This document shows positions 6,946-12,729 of a stretch of 12,729 nt of DNA, one piece after another. Positions within the stretch are counted from its first letter, which is position 1. Each line of letters starts with the position of its first letter. Location: NCBI GenBank assembly GCA_045592165.1, contig JAZNUG010000218.1, forward strand, positions 1 to 12,729. The letters are read 5' to 3'. The position numbers and the translations under genes are program-made. The notes beneath the pieces are model-generated. The model was not told the DNA's origin. It made no database searches and saw only the letters and a list, made by a program, of their open reading frames with translations. The stretch comes from SFEL01 sp045592165 (lineage in GTDB: Bacteria > Bacillota > Clostridia > Christensenellales > CAG-138).

Positions 6946-7840
6946 GAAGAAAAAGAAAAATTACCCTCTGTTTAAGGCCAGAATGTACATTCAGGCCTGC
7001 TGGACTCTGCTTACAAACAGCTATGCATCCGGCTTTATCAACGGTACCATCTATCAGGGCAACGTCAAGAGCGTATGCGTGCCCGGCCTCAACTGCTATT
7101 CTTGTCCCGGTGCATGGGGAGCCTGTCCCATGGGTTCTTTGCAGAACGCATTTGCAGGCAGGATAAGCGGATTCCCCTTCTATGTTGTGGGTACCCTGAT
7201 CACCATAGGCGCCCTGTGCGGCCGTATCGTTTGCGGATTCCTGTGTCCCTTCGGCTGGATACAGGACCTGTTCTTCAAGATTCCCCCAAAGAAGAAAATA
7301 CGCCGCCTGCCCGGCGAAAAGTATCTGCGCAAGCTGCGCTATGTGGTGCTGGTGGTAATGTGCATCATACTGCCCCTGTTTGCAAAGGGTGACTTTGGCG
7401 TGGGCAGCCCCTGGTTCTGCAAGTGGATTTGCCCCTCCGGCACAATGATAGGCGGTCTGCCTCTTATTGCTCTCAATGAAGATCTGAGAAGCGTACTGGG
7501 TTGGCTGTTTACCTGGAAGATGTTTGTGCTGGTTGTTGTACTGGTGGGCTCTGTGCTGATGTTCAGGCCCTTCTGCAGATATCTCTGCCCTCTTGGAGCA
7601 ATATATGGCCTGATGAACCCTGTATCCCTGGTCCGCATAAAGGTCAGCAAGAGCCGCTGCACCTCCTGCGGCGCATGCCAGAGAGCCTGCGGTTTGGATA
7701 TTCCGGTATACAAAACTCCCAATTCCGATGACTGCATACGCTGCGGTAAATGTATAACCGTCTGTCCCCATTCAGCGCTTAAGATGGATGCGAGCCTGAA
7801 GGGCAGAAGAAAGCGCCGCCCGGCTGCGGAAGAAGCATAA
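6932..7840 (+). CDS. NapH-like 4Fe-4S polyferredoxin membrane protein
   Basis: The 302-residue membrane protein resembles the NapH/NosR-type electron-transfer family. Several hydrophobic helices (for example about 83-100, 135-150 and 188-211) are interleaved with repeated C-x3-C-P motifs: CGFLCPFG (C101/C105), CKWICPSG (C163/C167) and CRYLCPLG (C215/C219). There is also an early cysteine cluster, C49/C55/C58/C65. The C-terminus carries two cytoplasmic-type ferredoxin motifs, CTSCGACQRAC (243-253) and CIRCGKCITVCP (268-279). It probably takes electrons from a soluble carrier and moves them across the membrane. It is the last gene of the redoxin operon, overlapping the CxxC gene. The start is a TTG: 6932 lies four bases after GGAG (6924-6927), while TTG 6938 is also possible at better spacing. 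A basic tail (GRRKRRP) ends the protein. The electron donor and acceptor are not shown by the sequence. Confidence 0.9.
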   Translation: MALDKKKKKNYPLFKARMYIQACWTLLTNSYASGFINGTIYQGNVKSVCVPGLNCYSCPGAWGACPMGSLQNAFAGRISGFPFYVVGTLITIGALCGRIVCGFLCPFGWIQDLFFKIPPKKKIRRLPGEKYLRKLRYVVLVVMCIILPLFAKGDFGVGSPWFCKWICPSGTMIGGLPLIALNEDLRSVLGWLFTWKMFVLVVVLVGSVLMFRPFCRYLCPLGAIYGLMNPVSLVRIKVSKSRCTSCGACQRACGLDIPVYKTPNSDDCIRCGKCITVCPHSALKMDASLKGRRKRRPAAEEA

Positions 7841-7850
7841 AAACAATAAT

Positions 7851-7883
7851 AAAACGGAGAAGCAAGCAGCCTCTCCGTTTTTT
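7851..7883. terminator. Bidirectional intrinsic terminator after the redoxin operon
   Basis: AAAACGGAGA (7851-7860) pairs perfectly with TCTCCGTTTT (7872-7881) around an 11-nt loop, followed by a T run to 7883. It lies between the operon stop and the end of the convergent radical SAM gene (7895) and has A/T tracts on both sides. Confidence 0.9.
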
Positions 7884-7894
7884 GTTGTTCGATT

Positions 7895-8866
7895 TTATTT
7901 GAGCTTGAAATTTACCCACTGGCAGTACTGTTCCAGGCCTTCCTTGCTCTGGTTCCAGTCGGTGCATACGTCGCCGTCCGGGAATACCACCATTTCGTGG
8001 AGTATGGTGAGGGGGCCGATTTTACAGATGCTGTAGGGCAGTATCTTGTGATAATACACAGTCATGCCGGAATCTGCCAGGAAGGATACGTCATCAAAGG
8101 AAGTACCCATGTTGTAGTAGTGGTAGCGGTAATTTTCGCAGAGGGTCTTGAGGAAGGGGCTGTCCTGCACGTGAAGATTTTCTGCGGTGACCTTGTTGAA
8201 ATCCTCGCGGAAATGCAACTCCAGATTGTTCTTGCGCCGATACTGGGCTTCCCAGCGCTTTACCACTGAATCGACCCACTCTGCGGAAGCTTCTTTATTC
8301 TGAATAACGCAGTTTATCCGAACGGGAACCTTCAGGCTGCCAAGCACGCTGTCCTCTGCAGGGGCATGAAGGAAAGCGGAATCCTTTTCGTAGGAATTGC
8401 AGTGACGGGAAACGTTTATGCCCTTAACGCAGGGATATTCCTCATCAAACAGCTTTGCAATGTCCGAGGCGGTTTCAGAAGGGAAAAGGGTGTTTACGTA
8501 TACTATTTTGTCCTTGAGCACCTCAAGCATCTTGGACAGGGCATCAAGGTCGGCGCAGGGTTCGCCGCCGGTTATCATAATATCCTCAATGTCGGAATCT
8601 GCAATGCGCTTGAGCACGTCCAGAGTTTTATCCAGAGATGTGTCCATGGTATCGTACATGAGTCTGGATTCGCAGAAGGGACACTTGCGGCCGCAGTTGT
8701 AGGGAACGTATACGTGGGCGGTTTTTTTAGGGCGAACGGTGTTTTTTATATTGTCGATGTTGTCAAGGCAATACATCAGGTGAGGTTCCTCCGTGGGGGT
8801 AAAGATTTTTGCTGAACTGCGGCGGATATATGCTGCATCAGCAGGGGAAATATCCGGATTCGGCAA
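7895..8866 (-). CDS. Radical SAM protein of unknown specificity
   Basis: The predicted 323-residue protein has the radical SAM cluster motif CGRKCPFC (C58, C62, C65; C-x3-C-x2-C), which binds the [4Fe-4S] cluster that cleaves S-adenosylmethionine. It also has the GGEP motif (100-103). The C-terminal third has further cysteines in SICKIG, DVCTDW and QYCQW, but no recognisable SPASM spacing, so an auxiliary cluster is uncertain. I do not recognise the subfamily, and no peptide substrate or cofactor operon adjoins it. The start is uncertain. The longest version begins at TTG 8864-8866 without a Shine-Dalgarno and about 15 nt after the predicted transcription start. ATG 8774-8776 (293 aa) has GGAGG (minus strand, 8788-8792) 11 bases away. 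Codons 1-30 look coding-like, so I report the longer form. It stands alone, convergent with the redoxin operon. Confidence 0.85.
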   Translation of the reverse strand: MPNPDISPADAAYIRRSSAKIFTPTEEPHLMYCLDNIDNIKNTVRPKKTAHVYVPYNCGRKCPFCESRLMYDTMDTSLDKTLDVLKRIADSDIEDIMITGGEPCADLDALSKMLEVLKDKIVYVNTLFPSETASDIAKLFDEEYPCVKGINVSRHCNSYEKDSAFLHAPAEDSVLGSLKVPVRINCVIQNKEASAEWVDSVVKRWEAQYRRKNNLELHFREDFNKVTAENLHVQDSPFLKTLCENYRYHYYNMGTSFDDVSFLADSGMTVYYHKILPYSICKIGPLTILHEMVVFPDGDVCTDWNQSKEGLEQYCQWVNFKLK

Positions 8867-8887
8867 GGATAATGCCGTATCATTTAT

Positions 8888-8915
8888 AATATAACATCAA
8901 TTAAAACTATTTCAA
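8888..8915 (-). promoter_or_regulatory. Probable promoter of the radical SAM gene
   Basis: On the minus strand TTGAAA (8915-8910), 16 bp, then TATATT (8893-8888) fits a sigma-A promoter. Transcription would begin near 8881. Confidence 0.55.
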
Positions 8916-8999
8916 GCAATGTTTATCCTTTAACAAAACGAAAATGTGTGCAACTGCGTAAAAAATGTTAAATTTTCCCCGAAACAGAACGGAGAATGC

Positions 9000-9028
9000 T
9001 TGCCCTGTTTACAGGGCTGTGGTATATT
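9000..9028 (+). promoter_or_regulatory. Promoter of the ABC ATPase gene
   Basis: TTGCCC (9000-9005), 17 bp and TATATT (9023-9028) form a promoter with start near 9035. The spacer and the start region each hold a dyad, listed separately, which suggests repressor control. Confidence 0.65.
9002..9017. promoter_or_regulatory. Dyad operator candidate in the promoter spacer
   Basis: GCCCTGTTTACAGGGC has perfect 7-bp arms around TT and overlaps the -35 and spacer of the ATPase promoter. Binding here would block RNA polymerase. The regulator is unknown. It does not resemble the GGAAACGTTTCC-type site at the LacI-family gene. Confidence 0.45.
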
Positions 9029-9046
9029 AATTAAGGTACCTTAATT
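9029..9046. promoter_or_regulatory. Perfect 18-bp palindrome at the transcription start
   Basis: AATTAAGGTACCTTAATT directly follows the -10 hexamer and covers the predicted transcription start. It is a candidate operator. It is A/T-rich at the edges, so chance symmetry is less unlikely than its length suggests. Confidence 0.45.
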
Positions 9047-9052
9047 TATCTT

Positions 9053-9215
9053 TTGCCGGTTACTCCACTTTTACTAACCGGCAGGGGAGAAAACAAAGGA
9101 GGAATCCCGCCCGGCTGGCGGTGCGGCAGTGTGGAGACCTGTCGTAATGGGGCGAACGCCATTGCCCCGAGGCCGTTCCTTGCGGAGGCAGAACGGTTAC
9201 AGCCAAATAAACACC
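9053..9215 (+). promoter_or_regulatory. Structured leader separating a strong Shine-Dalgarno from the ATPase start
   Basis: A hairpin GCCGGTTA/TAACCGGC (about 9055-9082) is followed by AAAGGAGG (9096-9103), an ideal ribosome binding site with no start codon in range. The next 110 nt are GC-rich and can form consecutive hairpins: CCGCC/GGCGG, CGGCAG/CTGTCG, AATGG/CCATT and CCGTTC/GAACGG. The ATG of the ATPase at 9216 has no Shine-Dalgarno of its own; the nearest GGAGG is about 27 nt away. The folded block may bring the distant site close to the ATG, or it may be an inserted or independent RNA. I recognise no known RNA family. The hairpins are seen and the function is inferred. Confidence 0.5.
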
Positions 9216-10409
9216 ATGGCAAAAGTTAGCCTGAAAAACATCAAGAAGGTCTACCCCAACGACGAAGCCAAGAAGTCCAAGAAGAAGGGCGAGCAGGAGG
9301 TAGAAAAGAAGGTCAACCTGCAGATCACCGAAGAGGGCGTTGTAGCTGTTCAGGAATTCAGCCTGGATATCGCTGACAAAGAGTTCATCGTTCTGGTTGG
9401 TCCCTCCGGCTGCGGTAAGTCCACCACTCTGCGTATGATCGCAGGTCTGGAAGACTTTACTGCCGGCGAGCTGTTCATCGGTGAAAAGCTGATGAACGAC
9501 GTAGCTCCCAAGGACAGGGATATCGCAATGGTATTCCAGAACTACGCTCTGTATCCCCATATGACCGTGTATGAAAACATGGCCTTCTCCCTTAAGCTCA
9601 AGAAGACTCCCAAGGACGAAATCGACCGCAAGGTAAAGGAAGCTGCCGAGATTCTGGACATCACCCAGTATCTGGATCGCAAGCCCAAGGCTCTGTCCGG
9701 CGGCCAGCGTCAGCGTGTTGCCATCGGTCGTGCTATCGTCCGTGACCCCGCCGTATTCCTCATGGACGAACCTCTGTCCAACCTGGACGCCAAGCTCAGG
9801 AACCAGATGCGTGCGGAAATCATAAAGCTGCGTCAGCGCATTAACACCACCTTCGTATACGTTACCCACGATCAGACCGAGGCTATGACCCTTGGCGACC
9901 GTATCGTAATCATGCGCGACGGTTTCATTCAGCAGATCGGCACTCCCCAGGAAGTGTTCAATCATCCTGCCAACCTGTTCGTAGCAGGCTTCATCGGCAC
10001 TCCCCAGATGAACTTCTTCGATGCACGCCTTGAGAAGGAAGGCGACAGCTACTATGTAGCAATCGCCGGCACCAAGGTTGAGCTGCCCGAAGACAAGCAG
10101 GCTGCTCTCCGCGCAAAGGGCGCAGAACCCTGCGACATCACTCTGGGTATCCGTCCCGAGCACGTAACCCTCTGCAACGGCACTGAAGGCGCCAACATCA
10201 CCGGTACCGTAGACGTATCCGAAATGATGGGCAGCTCCGTACATCTCCACGTGGATGCAAACGGCAAGGACGTTGTTGTAATTATCCCCACTATCGACCT
10301 TACCGGCGAACTGCAGAACGGCTTCGCATACGGCTCTTCCGTAAGCTTTGCCTTCGGCGGCAACGTAATCCACATGTTCGATAAGGCCACCGATAAGAAC
10401 CTCATCTAA
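9216..10409 (+). CDS. ugpC: Sugar ABC transporter ATPase, UgpC/MsmK/MalK type
   Basis: The 397-residue cytoplasmic ATPase energises carbohydrate import. All nucleotide-binding motifs are present: Walker A GPSGCGKST (62-70), Q-loop Q108, signature LSGGQ (160-164), Walker B FLMDEP (181-186) and switch histidine H218. The C-terminal part (about 240-397) is the MalK-type regulatory domain with GIRPEH. MAKVSLKNIKKVYPN is the canonical family start, which fixes ATG 9216. The upstream in-frame GTG and ATG codons would add an arginine-rich tail with atypical codons. Residues 16-41 form a Lys/Glu-rich insertion before the first strand pair, absent in the short family members I know. Codon use is biased as in highly expressed genes. 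ATPases of this type often serve several importers and stand apart from the permease genes, which fits its single-gene unit with its own promoter and terminator. The sugar is unknown. Confidence 0.95.
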   Translation: MAKVSLKNIKKVYPNDEAKKSKKKGEQEVEKKVNLQITEEGVVAVQEFSLDIADKEFIVLVGPSGCGKSTTLRMIAGLEDFTAGELFIGEKLMNDVAPKDRDIAMVFQNYALYPHMTVYENMAFSLKLKKTPKDEIDRKVKEAAEILDITQYLDRKPKALSGGQRQRVAIGRAIVRDPAVFLMDEPLSNLDAKLRNQMRAEIIKLRQRINTTFVYVTHDQTEAMTLGDRIVIMRDGFIQQIGTPQEVFNHPANLFVAGFIGTPQMNFFDARLEKEGDSYYVAIAGTKVELPEDKQAALRAKGAEPCDITLGIRPEHVTLCNGTEGANITGTVDVSEMMGSSVHLHVDANGKDVVVIIPTIDLTGELQNGFAYGSSVSFAFGGNVIHMFDKATDKNLI

Positions 10410-10433
10410 TTGATATAACCGCTGCTTAATACC

Positions 10434-10467
10434 AAAGCCCGGATTACCATGTTAATCCGGGCTTTTT
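10434..10467 (+). terminator. Strong intrinsic terminator after the ATPase gene
   Basis: AAAGCCCGGATTA (10434-10446) pairs perfectly over 13 bp with TAATCCGGGCTTT (10453-10465) around a CCATGT loop. It ends in a T run and separates the ATPase from the LacI-family gene. Confidence 0.95.
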
Positions 10468-10504
10468 CCTTTGAGACATATGTTTATTTTATAACAAAGC
10501 TGCA

Positions 10505-10533
10505 TTGACTTTTTTCGTAAAAATTGTTACTAT
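10505..10533 (+). promoter_or_regulatory. Promoter of the LacI-family gene
   Basis: TTGACT (10505-10510), 17 bp and TACTAT (10528-10533) place the start at about 10540-10543, exactly where the 12-bp repeat array begins. TATTAT at 10531 is an alternative -10 at longer spacing. Confidence 0.65.
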
Positions 10534-10542
10534 TATATCACA

Positions 10543-10590
10543 GGTTTCCGGAAACGTTTCCGGTAAGGTTACCGGGAAGGTTTCCACAAA
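10543..10590. repeat. Four 12-bp tandem repeats, candidate operator array
   Basis: Four units of exactly 12 bp follow one another: GGTTTCCGGAAA, CGTTTCCGGTAA, GGTTACCGGGAA and GGTTTCCACAAA. Adjacent units create palindromes. CCGGAAACGTTTCCGG (10548-10563) is perfect and has the central CG typical of LacI-family operators. CCGGTAAGGTTACCGG (10560-10575) has perfect 7-bp arms. The array starts at the predicted transcription start and ends 30 bp before the regulator gene, so autorepression is likely. The repeat is seen; the binding protein is inferred. Confidence 0.85.
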
Positions 10591-10620
10591 CAATTCATAT
10601 ATTTGGGACGGACAAAGCCT

Positions 10621-11637
10621 ATGACAATAAAGGACATCGCCAGGCTCAGCGGAGTGAGCGTAAGCACCGTATCAAGGGTGCTGAACAACAGGCCTGATGT
10701 CAGCGAGGAAAGCCGCAGGCGTGTCCGCAGTGTTATCGAAAACGCAAACTATATCCCCAATAATACCGCCCGTGATCTGGTAAAAACCAAATCCGACGCC
10801 ATAGGCATTGTGGTGAGGGGCGTATCCAATCCGTTTTATATAGATATAATAACTGCAATTGAAGAAAAAATAGAGCAGGCCGGCTATACCATGGTAATGC
10901 GCCAGATAGCCTCTGATGCGGACGAAATACAGTTCGGCGCGGAGATGGAAAGGGAAAAGCGGCTTCTGGGCATAGTATTTCTTGGCGGATGTCAGGACTA
11001 TACCCCCGAACGGCTCAAGGTGCTTAATGTTCCCTTTGTATGCTGCTCATATTCCAATAAATACGGCACGCTGGACAGCGAACAGTACTCCTCCGTATCC
11101 ATCGAGGACCAGTACGAGGCTTACCGCGCCGTGGATATCCTAATAAAAAACGGCCACAGACGCATAGCTGCCCTTGTATCCTCCACAGATGACGGCTCCA
11201 TAAGCCAGCTTAGATATCAGGGATACCTTAAAGCGCTGGAGGATAACGGCATAGCATATGATCCCGCTCTTATAATGGAAACCGACGGATTCTCCATAAC
11301 CGATGCCTACAAAACCATGGTTCAGAAGCTCGAAAAGGAAGACGCAGGCTTTACGGCCCTTTTCACCATAGCAGACGTTATGGCAATGGGCGCCATGAGA
11401 GCCCTGAGAGAGCGGGGCAGGCTCGTGCCGGAAGATTGTTCTGTAATTGCTATCGACGGTATAGCGATGTCGGAATATATGAATCCTATGCTGTCCACCC
11501 TCTGCCAGCCGGTTGAGGAAATGGGCCGCAAGAGCGTATCCATACTGATGGATATGATAGAAGGACGTTCGGGCAACAGGCACGAGGTGCTGTCCACCCG
11601 CTTCAGAGAAGGGGCGTCCATTTCCAGATTGAATTAA
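10621..11637 (+). CDS. LacI-family transcriptional regulator
   Basis: This 338-residue sugar-responsive repressor begins MTIKDIARLSGVSVSTVSRV, the standard LacI helix-turn-helix (about 3-22). The hinge region around NYIPNNTARDL (43-53) follows, then a periplasmic-binding-protein-like effector domain (about 60-330). ATG 10621 is chosen because this is the family's usual first residue; TTG 10603 would add six residues. The Shine-Dalgarno is weak (GGGACGG, 10605-10611). The gene lies directly downstream of the 12-bp operator array and 50 bp upstream of a sugar-binding lipoprotein, with no terminator between, so it probably controls both itself and the importer. Its codon use (many ATA, AGG, TAT) is less biased than in the neighbouring ATPase and binding protein, as expected for a regulator made in small amounts. 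The effector cannot be told from sequence. Confidence 0.95.
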   Translation: MTIKDIARLSGVSVSTVSRVLNNRPDVSEESRRRVRSVIENANYIPNNTARDLVKTKSDAIGIVVRGVSNPFYIDIITAIEEKIEQAGYTMVMRQIASDADEIQFGAEMEREKRLLGIVFLGGCQDYTPERLKVLNVPFVCCSYSNKYGTLDSEQYSSVSIEDQYEAYRAVDILIKNGHRRIAALVSSTDDGSISQLRYQGYLKALEDNGIAYDPALIMETDGFSITDAYKTMVQKLEKEDAGFTALFTIADVMAMGAMRALRERGRLVPEDCSVIAIDGIAMSEYMNPMLSTLCQPVEEMGRKSVSILMDMIEGRSGNRHEVLSTRFREGASISRLN

Positions 11638-11640
11638 ATT

Positions 11641-11660
11641 TGCGCTTTCTTCATGGCGCA
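11641..11660 (+). other. Weak intercistronic hairpin between lacI-type and binding-protein genes
   Basis: TGCGC (11641-11645) can pair with GCGCA (11656-11660) around a 10-nt loop, just after the regulator stop. No U-tract follows, so it is not a terminator. It could act as an mRNA-stability element between a lowly and a highly expressed gene, but a short stem like this may be chance. Confidence 0.3.
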
Positions 11661-11687
11661 CAATATAAAAAAAGAGAGGAAAAACTG

Positions 11688-12729
11688 ATGAAGAAGTATT
11701 TTGCACTGTTTCTGGCTGTTGTAATGGCATTCTCCATGGCAGCTTGCGCAGCCCCCGCTGAAGAGCCCGCTGTAGAAGAAGCAGCTCCCGTAGAAGAAGT
11801 TGAAGCAGCCCCCGCTGAAGGCGGCTCTGTTTACTATCTCAACTTCAAGCCCGAAGCTGATGCTGCTTGGCAGGAGCTCGCAGCCCTGTATACCGAGCAG
11901 ACCGGCGTAGAAGTAAAGGTTGTTACCGCTGCTTCCGGTACCTACTCTGACACCCTGACCGCTGAAATGGCTAAGGACGAAGCTCCCACCCTGTTCCAGT
12001 GCGGCAATGCACAGGGCCTGATTGACTGGGGCGAGTACTGCCTCGATCTGACCGGCACTGCTTTTGCAAACGAGCTGACCACCAACGACTTCAACCTCTA
12101 TGATGAGGCTGGCGCTCTGAAGGCTGCTGGTTACTGCTACGAAGCATTCGGTATCATCGTAAACAAGGCTCTGCTGGCTCAGGCTGGTTATGCCGTAGAA
12201 GATATCAAGGACTTCGCTTCCCTCAAGGCCATCGCTGAGGACATCCACGCTCGTTCCGCTGAGCTGGGCTTCGATGCTTTCTCCGCAGCAGGTCTGGAAG
12301 GCTCCTCCTCCTGGCGTTTCTCCGGCCATCTGGCCAACATGCCCCTGTACTACGAGTTTGCTAAGAACGGTGTAACCGAGCAGCCCGAAACCATCACCGG
12401 CGAGTACATGGATCTGTTCAAGAACATCTGGGATCTCTACATCAACAACTCCGCTGCCGATCCTAAGACCCTCTCCACCGGTACTGGCGAACAGTCCACT
12501 GGCGAGTTCAAGGAAGGCAAGGCTGTATTCTATCAGAACGGTACCTGGGAATTCGCTGGCCTCGTAGATGCCGGTATGAACCCCGCCGACCTGACCATGA
12601 TCCCCATCTACTGCGGTGCTGAAGGCGAAGAGAAGGCCGGTCTGTGCTGCGGTACTGAGAACTGCTGGGCTGTAAATGCCAAGGCTTCCGAAGCTGACGT
12701 TCAGGCTACTCTGGACTTCATCACTTGGG
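11688..12729 (+). CDS. Extracellular sugar-binding lipoprotein of an ABC importer, partial (3' end outside window)
   Basis: The frame runs open from ATG 11688 to the right edge (347 complete codons). The product starts MKKYFALFLAVVMAFSMAAC, a clear lipoprotein signal with lipid cysteine C20. An Ala/Glu/Pro linker (about 21-45) precedes the binding domain, which looks like a family 1 extracellular solute-binding protein (GSVYYLNFKPEADAAWQEL, then the EGKAVFYQNGTWE region near 276-288, a hallmark of sugar-binding members). AGAGG (11675-11679) lies eight bases before the ATG. Codons are strongly biased (GCT, GGT, GAA, AAG, ATC), indicating high expression. At least seven cysteines lie in the exported part (C105, C118, C150, C309, C320, C321, C326), which is many for this family. 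Permease genes probably follow beyond the window. The sugar is unknown. Confidence 0.92.
   Translation, partial: MKKYFALFLAVVMAFSMAACAAPAEEPAVEEAAPVEEVEAAPAEGGSVYYLNFKPEADAAWQELAALYTEQTGVEVKVVTAASGTYSDTLTAEMAKDEAPTLFQCGNAQGLIDWGEYCLDLTGTAFANELTTNDFNLYDEAGALKAAGYCYEAFGIIVNKALLAQAGYAVEDIKDFASLKAIAEDIHARSAELGFDAFSAAGLEGSSSWRFSGHLANMPLYYEFAKNGVTEQPETITGEYMDLFKNIWDLYINNSAADPKTLSTGTGEQSTGEFKEGKAVFYQNGTWEFAGLVDAGMNPADLTMIPIYCGAEGEEKAGLCCGTENCWAVNAKASEADVQATLDFITW

Noticed and set aside
9129..9215. N-terminal extension of the ABC ATPase from GTG 9129 or ATG 9147
   Set aside because: The extension is arginine-rich with rare codons and overlaps strong hairpins. Family members begin at MAKVSL-like sequence.
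1..12729. CRISPR arrays, insertion sequences, tRNA or rRNA genes, phage genes
   Set aside because: No spaced repeat array, transposase frame, terminal inverted repeats or structural RNA genes were recognised on either strand.

Overview
The window reads as a chromosomal segment of a Clostridia-like anaerobe (Bacillota). The pointers are a valine T-box leader on valS, strong Shine-Dalgarno sequences, consensus TTGACA/TATAAT promoters, intrinsic terminators with U-tracts, several iron-sulfur or radical-SAM proteins and lipoprotein signal peptides. The species cannot be fixed from the sequence. Every gene whose end is visible stops with TAA, except one TAG. No confirmed gene uses TGA as a stop.

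Layout: (1) the C-terminal end of a small zinc-ribbon membrane protein (1-156); (2) promoter, valine T-box and valS (187-3160), closed by a terminator shared with the convergent (3) Na+/phosphate cotransporter-PhoU fusion on the minus strand (3231-4982); (4) divergently, a consensus promoter, a structured leader with an intrinsic terminator, and mntP, a manganese exporter (5096-5827); (5) a perfect consensus promoter and a three-gene operon (5871-7840): an anchored TlpA/thioredoxin-like lipoprotein with an in-frame UGA at the first position of its CxxC motif, a 46-residue membrane protein ending in CxxC, and a NapH-like polyferredoxin membrane protein; (6) a convergent radical SAM gene (7895-8866, minus); (7) a sugar ABC importer region: a UgpC/MsmK-type ATPase behind a dyad-rich promoter and an unusual structured leader, a LacI-family regulator behind a four-copy 12-bp repeat, and a substrate-binding lipoprotein that runs off the right edge.

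The main discovery is in block 5. The UGA at 6486-6488 is best read as selenocysteine (motif U-L-S-C). The reading frame continues 110 codons beyond it with a normal redoxin C-terminal half including the cis-proline. A hairpin suited to a bacterial SECIS lies directly downstream. Standard gene calling would split this gene in two, and the 46-residue gene behind it is easy to miss. Together the three genes look like a relay that carries reducing power from cytoplasmic iron-sulfur carriers across the membrane to an extracytoplasmic selenol/thiol redoxin.

Secondary points of interest are the unassigned attenuator-like leader of mntP, the roughly 110-nt structured block separating a perfect Shine-Dalgarno from the ATPase start codon, and the period-12 operator array of the LacI-type gene.
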